From positions 5,687,001 through 5,751,000 of the forward strand of contig NZ_CP107964.1 of NCBI RefSeq assembly GCF_041434935.1: a DNA stretch of 64,000 bases, read 5' to 3'. The number at the start of each line of letters is the position of its first letter. The first letter of the stretch is position 1. Of this stretch, positions 27,744 through 35,569 are shown piece by piece. This stretch comes from Kitasatospora sp. NBC_00374. Its GTDB lineage: Bacteria; Actinomycetota; Actinomycetes; Streptomycetales; Streptomycetaceae. The position numbers were made by a program, and so were the translations under genes. The notes below the pieces were generated by a model. It was given only the letters and a program-made list of their open reading frames with translations, had not been told where the DNA came from and made no database searches.

Positions 27744-28206
27744 ACCGTTGCCGTCACCGGCGCCGAGGGATTCATAGGCTCGCACCTCGTCGAGGCTGCC
27801 GGGGCGTCTCGCCACGGAACTCCACAGAGCGGTGCGGTCCGGGGCGGCCGACGGAACCGTCGTCCGGATGGGATCCCTGGCAGGCCACCGGGACTTCGTC
27901 GACGTGCGCGACATCGCGCGGTCGGTCGTCACCGCCGCCCGCACACCGGCCCGCCTCCCGCGGATCATCAACATCGGCAGTGGGCGCGCCCGGCCGGTGC
28001 GCGCGATAGCCGAGGGCCTCGTCGCGGCGAGCCGCTACGGCGGCACGGTCGCCGAGAACGGGCCCGGCTCGGCGCGCTCGGCCGGCGTGGCCTGGCAGCA
28101 GGCCGACATCTCCCGGGCCGGCCGAGCCCCGGGGTGGCAGCCGGGAATCACGCTGGCCCAGGGCCTCCACGACCTCTGGCGGGCCACCGGCGCCGGCCAG
28201 GACTAG
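27744..28206 (+). pseudogene. NAD-dependent epimerase/dehydratase remnant
   Basis: The first 20 codons read VAVTGAEGFIGSHLVE, the Rossmann dinucleotide-binding start of a short-chain epimerase. At about 27800 the match jumps to another frame, which then reads as the C-terminal third of the same family (RLATELHRAV, RDFVDVRDIARSVVTAA, INIGSGRARPVRAIA, GWQPGITLAQGL). Roughly 120-150 central residues, including the YxxxK active site, are missing and the halves are out of frame. A functional product is very unlikely. The C-terminal frame alone could encode about 124 residues from 27832, but lacks the cofactor domain. Confidence 0.8.
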
Positions 28207-28230
28207 CGATGAGCAGCGGCCCCAATTGCG

Positions 28231-28261
28231 TTGCGCCCGCTGCCCGGAGTGTGGGTAGATA
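28231..28261 (+). promoter_or_regulatory. candidate promoter upstream of short ORF and rtcB
   Basis: TTGCGC at 28231-28236 and TAGATA at 28256-28261 with a 19-base spacer give a tolerable sigma-HrdB-type promoter. A start near 28268 would leave a 38-base leader before the short ORF. Confidence 0.35.
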
Positions 28262-28305
28262 ACTCCCGCAACCGCTGCGACGGATCACGGAAGGAGGCGG
28301 TCACC

Positions 28306-28383
28306 ATGCGGGTCGAGCACATCTGTCGACGCTCCCCACGACCGTCCCTCCGGCGATCGACCGGCCGACGACCGTCGGCCTGA
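28306..28383 (+). CDS. possible 25-residue Arg-rich leader peptide before rtcB
   Basis: An ATG preceded by a near-perfect Shine-Dalgarno (GGAAGGAGG at 28289-28297, eight bases upstream) opens a 25-codon frame rich in Arg (nine) with one Cys. Its last 18 bases before the stop form the hairpin at 28363-28380. rtcB starts 97 bases after its stop. Leader-peptide attenuation of rtcB is one reading; a chance ORF is the alternative. I do not recognise the peptide. Confidence 0.4.
   Translation: MRVEHICRRSPRPSLRRSTGRRPSA
28363..28380 (+). promoter_or_regulatory. hairpin at the end of the short ORF
   Basis: GGCCGAC and GTCGGCC form a 7-bp stem with a 4-base loop ending immediately before the TGA of the short ORF, so a ribosome terminating there would cover it. 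Confidence 0.45.
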
Positions 28384-28480
28384 GCGCGGCAGCCACAGGA
28401 CTTCCCCGAGCCACGCCGGGACATCTCGCGCGGCAACTCTTCTACGCTTGAACCAACCGACCCTGGGAGGTCGTACCGCC

Positions 28481-29674
28481 ATGTCGTACACCGAGGTTCC
28501 CGGCGTCCGCGTTCCGATCCGGATGTGGACCGACCCGGCCACCGTCGAGAGCCAGGCGATGGACCAGTTGCGCAACATCAGCACGCTGCCCTGGCTGCAC
28601 GGCCTCGCCGTGATGCCCGACGTCCACCTGGGCAAGGGGGCGACGGTCGGCTCCGTGATCGCCATGAAGGGCGCGGTCTGCCCGGCCGCGGTCGGGGTCG
28701 ACATCGGCTGCGGGATGACCGCCGTCAAGACCTCGCTCACCGCCAAGGATCTGCCGGACGACCTGTCCCGGCTGCGTTCCAAGATCGAGCAGGCCATCCC
28801 GGTCGGCCGCGGGCTGCACTCCGAGCCGGTCGACCCGGGAAAGCTGCACGGCTTCGCGACGGCGGGCTGGGACGACTTCTGGGGCCGCTTCGACGGTGTG
28901 GCGTCAGATGTGAAGTGGCGGCGTGAGCGTGCCATGCAGCAGATGGGGACACTCGGATCAGGCAATCATTTCGTTGAGGTATGTGTAGATACGTCCGATT
29001 CGGTCTGGCTGATGCTGCACTCCGGTTCGCGCAACATCGGCAAGGAGCTGGCCGAGCACCACATGACCGTGGCCCGTTCGCTTCCGCACAACCAGGGCCT
29101 GATCGACCGGGACCTCGCCGTCTTCATCGCGGACACCCCGCAGATGGCTGCCTACCGGCAGGACCTGTTCTGGGCCCAGGAGTACGCCAAGAACAACCGG
29201 GCCATGATGATGGCGCTGTTCCAGGACGTCGTGCGGCGTGAGTTCCCGAAGGCGAAGGTGGCCTTCGACGAGATGATCAGCTGCCACCACAACTACGTGG
29301 CGGAGGAGCGGTACGACGGTGTCGACCTGCTGGTGACCCGTAAGGGCGCGATCCGGGCCGGTTCGGGCGACTACGGGATCATCCCCGGCTCGATGGGTAC
29401 GGGGTCGTACATCGTCCGTGGTCTCGGCAACGAGGACTCGTTCAACTCGGCCTCGCACGGCGCCGGCCGCAAGATGAGCCGGACGGCGGCGAAGAAGCGC
29501 TTCACCGCGCACGACCTGGCCGAGCAGACCAAGGGCGTGGAGTGCCGCAAGGACTCCGGTGTGGTCGACGAGATTCCGGGCGCGTACAAGCCGATCGAGC
29601 GGGTCATCGCCCAGCAGAAGGACCTCGTCGAGGTCGTCGCGCAGCTCAAGCAGGTCGTCTGCGTGAAGGGCTGA
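28481..29674 (+). CDS. rtcB: RtcB-type RNA ligase
   Basis: A 397-residue RtcB protein, which joins 2',3'-cyclic phosphate or 3'-phosphate ends to 5'-OH RNA using GTP and Mn2+, for RNA repair or tRNA processing. Visible metal-binding segments are MPDVHLGKG (residues 45-53), VGVDIGCGM (71-79, Asp74 and Cys77), a later FVEVC and CHHN, and the guanylylated His in NSASHGAGRKMSR near residue 329. The protein is continuous, without an intein. The ATG at 28481 has GGGAGG ten bases upstream. It is downstream of a short Arg-rich ORF and tail-to-tail, two bases apart, with a LAGLIDADG protein gene. Confidence 0.95.
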   Translation: MSYTEVPGVRVPIRMWTDPATVESQAMDQLRNISTLPWLHGLAVMPDVHLGKGATVGSVIAMKGAVCPAAVGVDIGCGMTAVKTSLTAKDLPDDLSRLRSKIEQAIPVGRGLHSEPVDPGKLHGFATAGWDDFWGRFDGVASDVKWRRERAMQQMGTLGSGNHFVEVCVDTSDSVWLMLHSGSRNIGKELAEHHMTVARSLPHNQGLIDRDLAVFIADTPQMAAYRQDLFWAQEYAKNNRAMMMALFQDVVRREFPKAKVAFDEMISCHHNYVAEERYDGVDLLVTRKGAIRAGSGDYGIIPGSMGTGSYIVRGLGNEDSFNSASHGAGRKMSRTAAKKRFTAHDLAEQTKGVECRKDSGVVDEIPGAYKPIERVIAQQKDLVEVVAQLKQVVCVKG

Positions 29675-29676
29675 TC

Positions 29677-30498
29677 TCAGGTGGCCGGGGTGCGGGGGAA
29701 CCGCACCCTGGCCTTCTCCGGTCCCAGCAGGCGCCATCGGCGCATGGAGCAGCTGCTGACCGAGCGGTCCAGCAGGGCGGCGGCCTCCTCCGGGCGGGCG
29801 GCGGCCAGGAGCGCGCTGTCCTCCTCGGCCGTCCACACCTTCCGGAGGACCTTGCGGCTCCCCGGTGGCCGGAGCCAGGCGGTGACACCGAGTGCGGCCG
29901 CCTGCTTGCGCGGAAGGGCCAGGCACCCGGGGTAGTAGAGGTCACGGGCCAGCGTGACGGCCTCCTCGTTGCTGTAGAGCACGTTGTAGACGGCGTCGCG
30001 GGCGTTGCGGTTCAGGGTGCGCCGGGCGCCGGTGAGGTCCTGCGCGTAGTCGCGGAAGAAACGCATCAGGGCGTCGCTGGCGGTGGTCAGGGCAACGAAC
30101 GGCTTGCCCGTTCCCGTCAGTCCCACCGAGCCGTCGGCGTCGATCAGCCCGCGGAGGTAGTCGCGTGGGGCGAACGGCGCTACTGGCGGTGCGACGGTGG
30201 TCGACTTCCGGCCCGCCGGCAGCCCGAGCTCCTTCAACGCCGTCCTGAACTCACGCGCGTGGACCGACCAGGAGACGGAGGCGTGGGCATCGGCGAAGTT
30301 CGTGGCCCTGGTCCGGCTGGTGACGCTGCTGGGCCAGGGGCAGATCCGCTGGAACTCCAGCAGGAGGGCGAGGTCGCGTGCCGACAGCTCGACTCGTAGC
30401 CGCCCTCGGTTGCGAGAATCCTCGCTGAGGTGCCCGTCCGCCTGGATGAAGCCGAACATGTAGGCGTGCTCGGGGTTTGCGAGGTCGAAGCTGCTCAT
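29677..30498 (-). CDS. LAGLIDADG homing-endonuclease-like protein with Myb/SANT-like C-terminus
   Basis: A 273-residue protein with two LAGLIDADG helices, YMFGFIQADG (residues 13-22) and YLRGLIDADG (114-123), each keeping the catalytic Asp, so a monomeric double-motif endonuclease is predicted. Residues 222-258 (VWTAEEDSALLAAARPEEAA) resemble a Myb/SANT-like DNA-binding module seen in some freestanding homing endonucleases. It is not within an intron or intein; it ends two bases from the rtcB stop on the opposite strand. ATG 30498 is preferred over 30507 because GAGGA is correctly spaced only for the former. Target site unknown; it could cut DNA or have become a regulator or RNA-processing factor. 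Confidence 0.8.
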   Translation of the reverse strand: MSSFDLANPEHAYMFGFIQADGHLSEDSRNRGRLRVELSARDLALLLEFQRICPWPSSVTSRTRATNFADAHASVSWSVHAREFRTALKELGLPAGRKSTTVAPPVAPFAPRDYLRGLIDADGSVGLTGTGKPFVALTTASDALMRFFRDYAQDLTGARRTLNRNARDAVYNVLYSNEEAVTLARDLYYPGCLALPRKQAAALGVTAWLRPPGSRKVLRKVWTAEEDSALLAAARPEEAAALLDRSVSSCSMRRWRLLGPEKARVRFPRTPAT

Positions 30499-30620
30499 GG
30501 CGCTCATCCTCGGCGGCCGGCGTGGCGCTCCGGCGTCGGACCGGCAAGGATCATCCGATGGTGCGCATTCACTAAAGTCGAAATGTCCGACTGCTTGTCC
30601 ATTCCGTCCCGCAGGACACA

Positions 30621-31541
30621 ATGGCCCCCGTGGACTACCAGGGACTGCTGCACGACGTGATGGGCCAGGCGCTGCGCGGGGAGGCGCGGGGCCGGGTCGC
30701 GGACTACATTCCGGCGTTGGCCGAGGCCGATCCGGGGGCGTTCGGGATGGCGATCGCGACGGTGGACGGCGAGGTGTACGGGGCGGGGGACTGGGAGCAG
30801 CCGTTCTCGATCCAGAGTGTCTCGAAGCTGTTCACGCTGGCGTTGGCCATGGCGGAGGGGGACGAGGGGCTCTGGCGGGGGGTGGGGCGGGAGCCGTCCG
30901 GGAATCCGTTCAACTCGCTGGTGCAGTTGGAGACGGAGCACGGTGTTCCGCGCAATCCGTTCATCAACGCGGGTGCGCTGGTGGTGACGGACCGGCTGCT
31001 GGAGCTGACGGGGGACGCGGCGGGGGCGGTGCGGGACTTCCTGCGGGCCGAGTCGGGCAACGCGCTGGTGGACACCGACGACGCGGTGGCGTCCTCGGAG
31101 GCGCGCAACGGGCATCGGAACGCGGCGCTGGCGCACTTCATCGCGAGCTACGGGAATCTGCGCAATCCGGTGGACAGCGTGCTGGTGCACTACTACGCGC
31201 ACTGTGCGATCGCGGCGAGCTGTCGCGACCTGGCGTTGTCGGGGCTGTTCCTGGCGCGGCACGGGATAAGGATGGACGGCTCGCGGTTGCTGACGCGCAG
31301 TGAGGCGAAGCGGGTCAACGCGGTGCTGCTGACCTGCGGGACGTACGACGCGGCGGGTGAGTTCGCGTTCCGGGTGGGGCTGCCGGGCAAGAGCGGGGTG
31401 GGCGGTGGGGTGCTCGCGGTGCTGCCGGGGCGTGGTTCGGTGTGCGTGTGGAGTCCGGGGCTGGACGTGGCGGGGAACTCGGTGCTGGGGGTCGCGGCGC
31501 TCGACGCGCTGACCACGGCGACGGGGTGGTCGGTGTTCTGA
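30621..31541 (+). CDS. glsA: glutaminase (serine-dependent, GlsA type)
   Basis: A 306-residue glutaminase converting glutamine to glutamate and ammonia. It has the beta-lactamase-like catalytic Ser66-x-x-Lys69 (SIQSVSKLFTLALAM), the NPFINAGAL and GNPFNS segments, and the C-terminal GKSGVGGGVLAVLPG, all family-defining. Length is standard. ATG 30621 has AGGA four bases upstream; a GTG nine bases later is an alternative. It is divergent from the LAGLIDADG gene and convergent with ptsH, with a shared hairpin. Confidence 0.95.
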   Translation: MAPVDYQGLLHDVMGQALRGEARGRVADYIPALAEADPGAFGMAIATVDGEVYGAGDWEQPFSIQSVSKLFTLALAMAEGDEGLWRGVGREPSGNPFNSLVQLETEHGVPRNPFINAGALVVTDRLLELTGDAAGAVRDFLRAESGNALVDTDDAVASSEARNGHRNAALAHFIASYGNLRNPVDSVLVHYYAHCAIAASCRDLALSGLFLARHGIRMDGSRLLTRSEAKRVNAVLLTCGTYDAAGEFAFRVGLPGKSGVGGGVLAVLPGRGSVCVWSPGLDVAGNSVLGVAALDALTTATGWSVF

Positions 31542-31563
31542 CGGTCGGTGCCGATGCTGCCGA

Positions 31564-31598
31564 GAAGGGGTGCCCCGCGGTCGGCGGGGCACCCCTTC
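31564..31598. terminator. bidirectional terminator between glsA and ptsH
   Basis: GAAGGGGTGCCCCGC (31564-31578) pairs perfectly with 31584-31598 over a 5-base loop, between convergent stops. Confidence 0.9.
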
Positions 31599-31609
31599 GT
31601 GGTGCCGGG

Positions 31610-31888
31610 TCAGGCGGCGGGGAGTTCGTCGAGGCCTTCCTGGACGAGCTTGGCGACGCGGTCCAGGGCCTGGTCGGCGCCGTCGGCGTCGGAGGCGAGG
31701 ACGACGGTGTCGCCGCCCTCGGCGCCGAGGCCGAGCAGGCCGAGCATGGAGGCGGCGTTGACGGGGTTGCCGCCTTCCTTCGCGATGGTGATCGGCAGGC
31801 CGGTGGAGGTCACGGCGCGGACGAAGACGGAGGCGGGACGGGCGTGCAGGCCCTCGGGCCAACCGATGGTGACGCGGCGCTCGGCCAT
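31610..31888 (-). CDS. ptsH: phosphocarrier protein HPr
   Basis: A 92-residue HPr, the general phosphocarrier of the PEP:sugar phosphotransferase system. His15 in GLHARPAS is the phosphorylated residue; Ser47 in NAASMLGL corresponds to the regulatory serine. AAAGG eight bases before the ATG fixes the start. It stands alone, as in other streptomycetes where ptsH is unlinked from ptsI and crr. Confidence 0.95.
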   Translation of the reverse strand: MAERRVTIGWPEGLHARPASVFVRAVTSTGLPITIAKEGGNPVNAASMLGLLGLGAEGGDTVVLASDADGADQALDRVAKLVQEGLDELPAA

Positions 31889-32082
31889 GTGACGTGCCTT
31901 TCAGGTGGTGCTGGTAAAGCCATGTTGTCTAGACCAGTGTTGCATGGCGGTCGCCTCCGCGCGCCGCCCGGTGCACGGTTCGGAACCGGTCGGCGGCCGA
32001 TTCGTGACCAGCGGCCCGGCCCCACCCTGCCGCGCGCGCATGCCCGGCGCCATCCGGCCCGGGGCCGGATAACCTGACGATC

Positions 32083-34869
32083 GTGGACGACTCCGCGGCC
32101 CGCCCCCCGCACCGGGGCGACGAGCACAGCTACCCCCGGCACTGGGAGGCCGACGTGCTGCTGCGCGACGGCCGGACGGCCCGGATCCGGCCGATCACCG
32201 AGGCCGACGCGCGGCGCCTGGTGGAGTTCTACGAGCAGGTCTCCGACCAGTCCAAGTACTTCCGCTTCTTCGCGCCGTACCCCCGGCTGTCCGACAAGGA
32301 CGTCCGGCGCTTCACCCACCACGACTACATCAACCGGGTCGGCCTCGCCGTGGTGGTCCGTGACCGCTTCATCGCCACCGTGCGCTACGACCGGATCGAC
32401 GCCGACGGCCGCCCCTCCACCACCGGCACCGACGCCGAGGTGGCCTTCCTGGTGCAGGACGCCCACCAGGGCCGGGGCGTCGCCTCCGCGCTGCTGGAGC
32501 ACATCGCGGCGGTCGCCCAGGAGCGCGGCATCCGCCGCTTCACCGCGGAGGTGCTCCCCGAGAACCGCAAGATGGTGAAGGTCTTCACCGACGCCGGCTA
32601 CACCCAGCGCCGCAGCATCGCCGACGGCGTGGTGCACCTGGAGTTCGACCTGGAGCCCACCGCGGCCTCGCTCGCCGTGATGCGGGCCCGCGAGCACCGC
32701 GCCGAGGCCCGCTCGGTGCAGCGGCTGCTCACCCCGCGCTCGGTCGCGGTGGTCGGGGTCTCCCGCAACCCGCACGCGGTGGGCCGGGCGGTGCTGCGCG
32801 ACCTGGCGGGCTTCCGGGGCCCGGTGTACGCGGTGAACCGGAACGCACCGGCCGGGACGGAACTGGACGGCGTGGCCACCCACCGCTCGGTCCTCGAGAT
32901 CGGCGGGCCGATCGACCTCGCGGTGATCGTCGTCCCGGAGCCCGGTGTGCCCGCCGCCGTCGCCGAGTGCGGCGCCCACGGTGTGCAGGGGCTGGTGGTG
33001 GTCACCGCCGGGTACGCCGAGACCGGGCCGGAGGGCCGGGACCGGCAGCGCGCCCTGGTCCGGCAGGCCCGGGCCGCGGGGATGCGGGTGGTCGGCCCGA
33101 ACGCGTTCGGCCTGATCAACACCGACCCCGAGTGCCCGCTGAACGCCTCGCTGGCGCCGGTGCTGCCCGCGCGAGGGCCGTTCGGCCTGTTCTGCCAGTC
33201 GGGCGCGATCGGGGTGGCGCTCCTGGAGGCCGCGCACCGCCGCGGGCTCGGGGTCTCCTCCTTCGCCTCGGTCGGCAACCGGGCCGACGTCTCCGGCAAC
33301 GACTGGCTGCAGTACTGGGAGGAGGACGAGGCGACCGAGGTCCTGCTGCTGTACCTGGAGTCCTTCGGCAACCCGCGCAAGTTCACCCGGATCGCCCGCC
33401 GGCTGGCCGCCGCCAAGCCGGTGGTGGTGCTCAAGGGCGCCCGGCACACCGGCAGCCTGCCGCCCGGCCACGCCGTGCAGCCGGCCGCCGGCCGGCTACG
33501 CGACGCCACCGTGGACGCCCTGTTCCAGCAGGCCGGGGTGGTCCGGGTGGACACCATCACCGAGCTGTTCGACACCGGCGAGCTGCTCGCCGGGCAGCCG
33601 CTGCCGGCCGGCGACCGGGTGGCGGTGGTCGGCAACTCCGACTCGCTCGGCCTGCTCACCCACGACGCCTGCCTGAGCGCCGGGCTGCGCCCGCGCACCC
33701 CGGTCGACCTCACCACCGCCGCCACCGGCGAGAACTTCCGGATCGCCCTGCACACCGCGCTGCGCGACCCGGGCGTGGACGCGGTGATCGCGGTCGCCAT
33801 CCCGCCGATCGGGGTGCAGGGCGCCGGGCCCGACCAGGAGCTCAGCACCGACGACCCGGAGATCGCCGGGGCGCTGCTGGACGCCGCCGCGCTCGGCCGC
33901 GAGGTGGGCAAGCCGCTGCTGCTCACCCACCTCGCGCTGACCGGTCTCACCGAGCGGCTGCGGCCCGGCCGGATCCCCGCCTACCCGGCGCCCGAGCGGG
34001 CGGTGCACGCCCTCGCGGACGCCGTCCGGTACGCCGACTGGCGCCGCCGTACCGCCGAGGCGGAGCAGACCGCCCGGGTGCCCGAACTGGACGGGATCGA
34101 CGAGGCCGGCGCCCGGGCGCTGGTGGAGGCCGCGCTGGAGACCCGGGCGGCGGTGGCCGCCCGCACCCAGCCGGGCGGCGCCCGGGTCACCCTCCCCGAG
34201 GCCGACACGGTGCGCCTGCTCGGGTCCTACGGCATCGAGGTCAGCCCGACCGTCCCGGCACCGGACGAGCGGAGCGCGGTGCGCGCCGCGGCCGAGCTCG
34301 GCTACCCGGTCGCGCTGAAGGCCACCGCCGACCACCTGCGCCACCGTGCCGACCTGGGCAGCGTCCGGCTGGACCTGACCGGTGAGGCGGAGCTGCGCCG
34401 GGCGCACCGGGAGCTGGACGCGCTGCTCGGCGGGGCGGAGCGGGCCCGGCTGGTGGTGCAGCGGCTCGCTCCGCGCGGGGTGGACACGGTGATCGGGGCC
34501 ACGGTCGACCCGGCGGTCGGCGCGATCCTCTCCTTCGGGCTGGCCGGCGCGCCGTCGGAACTGCTGGGTGATCTGGCCCACCGGTTGGTGCCGGCCACCG
34601 ACCGGGACGCGGCGGAGCTGATCCGGGAGGTCCGGGCCGCGCCGCTGCTGTTCGGCTGGCGCGGCGCGGCGCCGGTGGACACGGGGGCGTTGGAGGAACT
34701 GCTGCTGAGGGTGTCCCGGCTGGTCGACGACCTGCCGGAGGTGGCCTCGGTCGACCTCGAACCGGTGGTGGTGGCCCCGCGCGGGCTGGCCGTGCTGGGC
34801 GCGCAGGTGCGGATCGCGCCCCTGCCGGTCCGCAGCGATCTGGGGCCACGTGCCATGAGCACCCTGTAA
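32083..34869 (+). CDS. Pat-type protein acetyltransferase (GNAT fused to acyl-CoA synthetase-like domains)
   Basis: A 928-residue fusion. An N-terminal GNAT domain (about residues 25-190; acetyl-CoA loop QDAHQGRGVASALL) is followed by an NDP-forming acyl-CoA synthetase-like part: CoA-binding (about 215-320, SVAVVGVSRNPHAVGRAVL), ligase-CoA domains (330-640) and an ATP-grasp domain (700-920). Such enzymes acetylate lysines of acyl-CoA synthetases and other proteins; the ligase part is usually a sensor. GNAT-first order matches actinobacterial Pat rather than the enterobacterial order. The His that would be phosphorylated in an active ligase is not evident (QSGAIGVALLEAA). GTG has no Shine-Dalgarno; TAACCT 7 bases upstream suggests a leaderless mRNA. 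Confidence 0.88.
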   Translation: MDDSAARPPHRGDEHSYPRHWEADVLLRDGRTARIRPITEADARRLVEFYEQVSDQSKYFRFFAPYPRLSDKDVRRFTHHDYINRVGLAVVVRDRFIATVRYDRIDADGRPSTTGTDAEVAFLVQDAHQGRGVASALLEHIAAVAQERGIRRFTAEVLPENRKMVKVFTDAGYTQRRSIADGVVHLEFDLEPTAASLAVMRAREHRAEARSVQRLLTPRSVAVVGVSRNPHAVGRAVLRDLAGFRGPVYAVNRNAPAGTELDGVATHRSVLEIGGPIDLAVIVVPEPGVPAAVAECGAHGVQGLVVVTAGYAETGPEGRDRQRALVRQARAAGMRVVGPNAFGLINTDPECPLNASLAPVLPARGPFGLFCQSGAIGVALLEAAHRRGLGVSSFASVGNRADVSGNDWLQYWEEDEATEVLLLYLESFGNPRKFTRIARRLAAAKPVVVLKGARHTGSLPPGHAVQPAAGRLRDATVDALFQQAGVVRVDTITELFDTGELLAGQPLPAGDRVAVVGNSDSLGLLTHDACLSAGLRPRTPVDLTTAATGENFRIALHTALRDPGVDAVIAVAIPPIGVQGAGPDQELSTDDPEIAGALLDAAALGREVGKPLLLTHLALTGLTERLRPGRIPAYPAPERAVHALADAVRYADWRRRTAEAEQTARVPELDGIDEAGARALVEAALETRAAVAARTQPGGARVTLPEADTVRLLGSYGIEVSPTVPAPDERSAVRAAAELGYPVALKATADHLRHRADLGSVRLDLTGEAELRRAHRELDALLGGAERARLVVQRLAPRGVDTVIGATVDPAVGAILSFGLAGAPSELLGDLAHRLVPATDRDAAELIREVRAAPLLFGWRGAAPVDTGALEELLLRVSRLVDDLPEVASVDLEPVVVAPRGLAVLGAQVRIAPLPVRSDLGPRAMSTL

Positions 34870-34965
34870 CCTTTCGTGGTTGCGCCCCTTCGACGGGGCG
34901 TGGAAGGCCCGGAAGCTCGGCGCAGTGCCGCCCGCTTCGTCGGCGGGACATGCCAGGATGGAGTT

Positions 34966-35556
34966 ATGGCCAAGACCGGTACCACCACCACGCAGGACCT
35001 GCGGTCCGCGATCGAGCGCAGCGGCTACTACCCGGCGCTGGTGTCCGAGGCGGTCGAGTCCGCGGTGGGCCCTGAGCCGATCACCTCCTACCTGGTGCAC
35101 CAGGAGACGACCTTCGACGCCAACGAGGTGCGCCGGCACGTCACCGTGCTGGTGCTGACCTCGTCCCGGTTCGTGGTCAGCCACACCGACGAGCAGAACG
35201 GCGACGCGGGCAACCCGGTGCCGTACGCGACCACCTCCACCGAGACGGTCCGGCTGGACCGGATCAACTCCGTGGTGGTCAGCCGCATGGTCGCGAACCC
35301 CGAGACGTACACGCCCGGCACGCTGCCGCGCGAGGTCGTGCTGACCATCGGCTGGGGTGCGGTGCAGCGCCTCGACCTGGAGCCGGCCGGGTGCTCGGAC
35401 CCGAACTGCGAGGCGGACCACGGCTACACCGGTTCCGCGACCGCGGACGACCTGTCGCTGCGGGTCAGCGAGGCGGGGGACGGCCCGGAGACGGTCGCCC
35501 AGGCGCTGGTGTTCGCGCGCGCGCTGTCCGAGGCGACCGTCAGCACCCGGGGCTGA
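34966..35556 (+). CDS. DUF5998 family protein
   Basis: A 196-residue conserved actinobacterial protein of unknown function. It begins TTTTQDLRSAIERSGYYPALV and contains a beta-rich core (HVTVLVLTSSRFVVSHTDE, REVVLTIGWGAVQRLDLEP) resembling PH-like domains, and a CSDPNCEADHGYTG segment with two Cys and a His. No membrane segment or signal. The gene follows the Pat gene by 96 bases and precedes a phosphodiesterase gene by 13, suggesting one operon with the latter. The ATG has CAGGAT six bases upstream, which can act as a -10 of a leaderless message, or its AGGA as a Shine-Dalgarno. Confidence 0.85.
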   Translation: MAKTGTTTTQDLRSAIERSGYYPALVSEAVESAVGPEPITSYLVHQETTFDANEVRRHVTVLVLTSSRFVVSHTDEQNGDAGNPVPYATTSTETVRLDRINSVVVSRMVANPETYTPGTLPREVVLTIGWGAVQRLDLEPAGCSDPNCEADHGYTGSATADDLSLRVSEAGDGPETVAQALVFARALSEATVSTRG

Positions 35557-35569
35557 GGTCCGTCACCGA

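Noticed and set aside
28481..29674. Intein inside RtcB
   Set aside because: The RtcB sequence is continuous and of normal length; the LAGLIDADG protein is a separate gene on the other strand.
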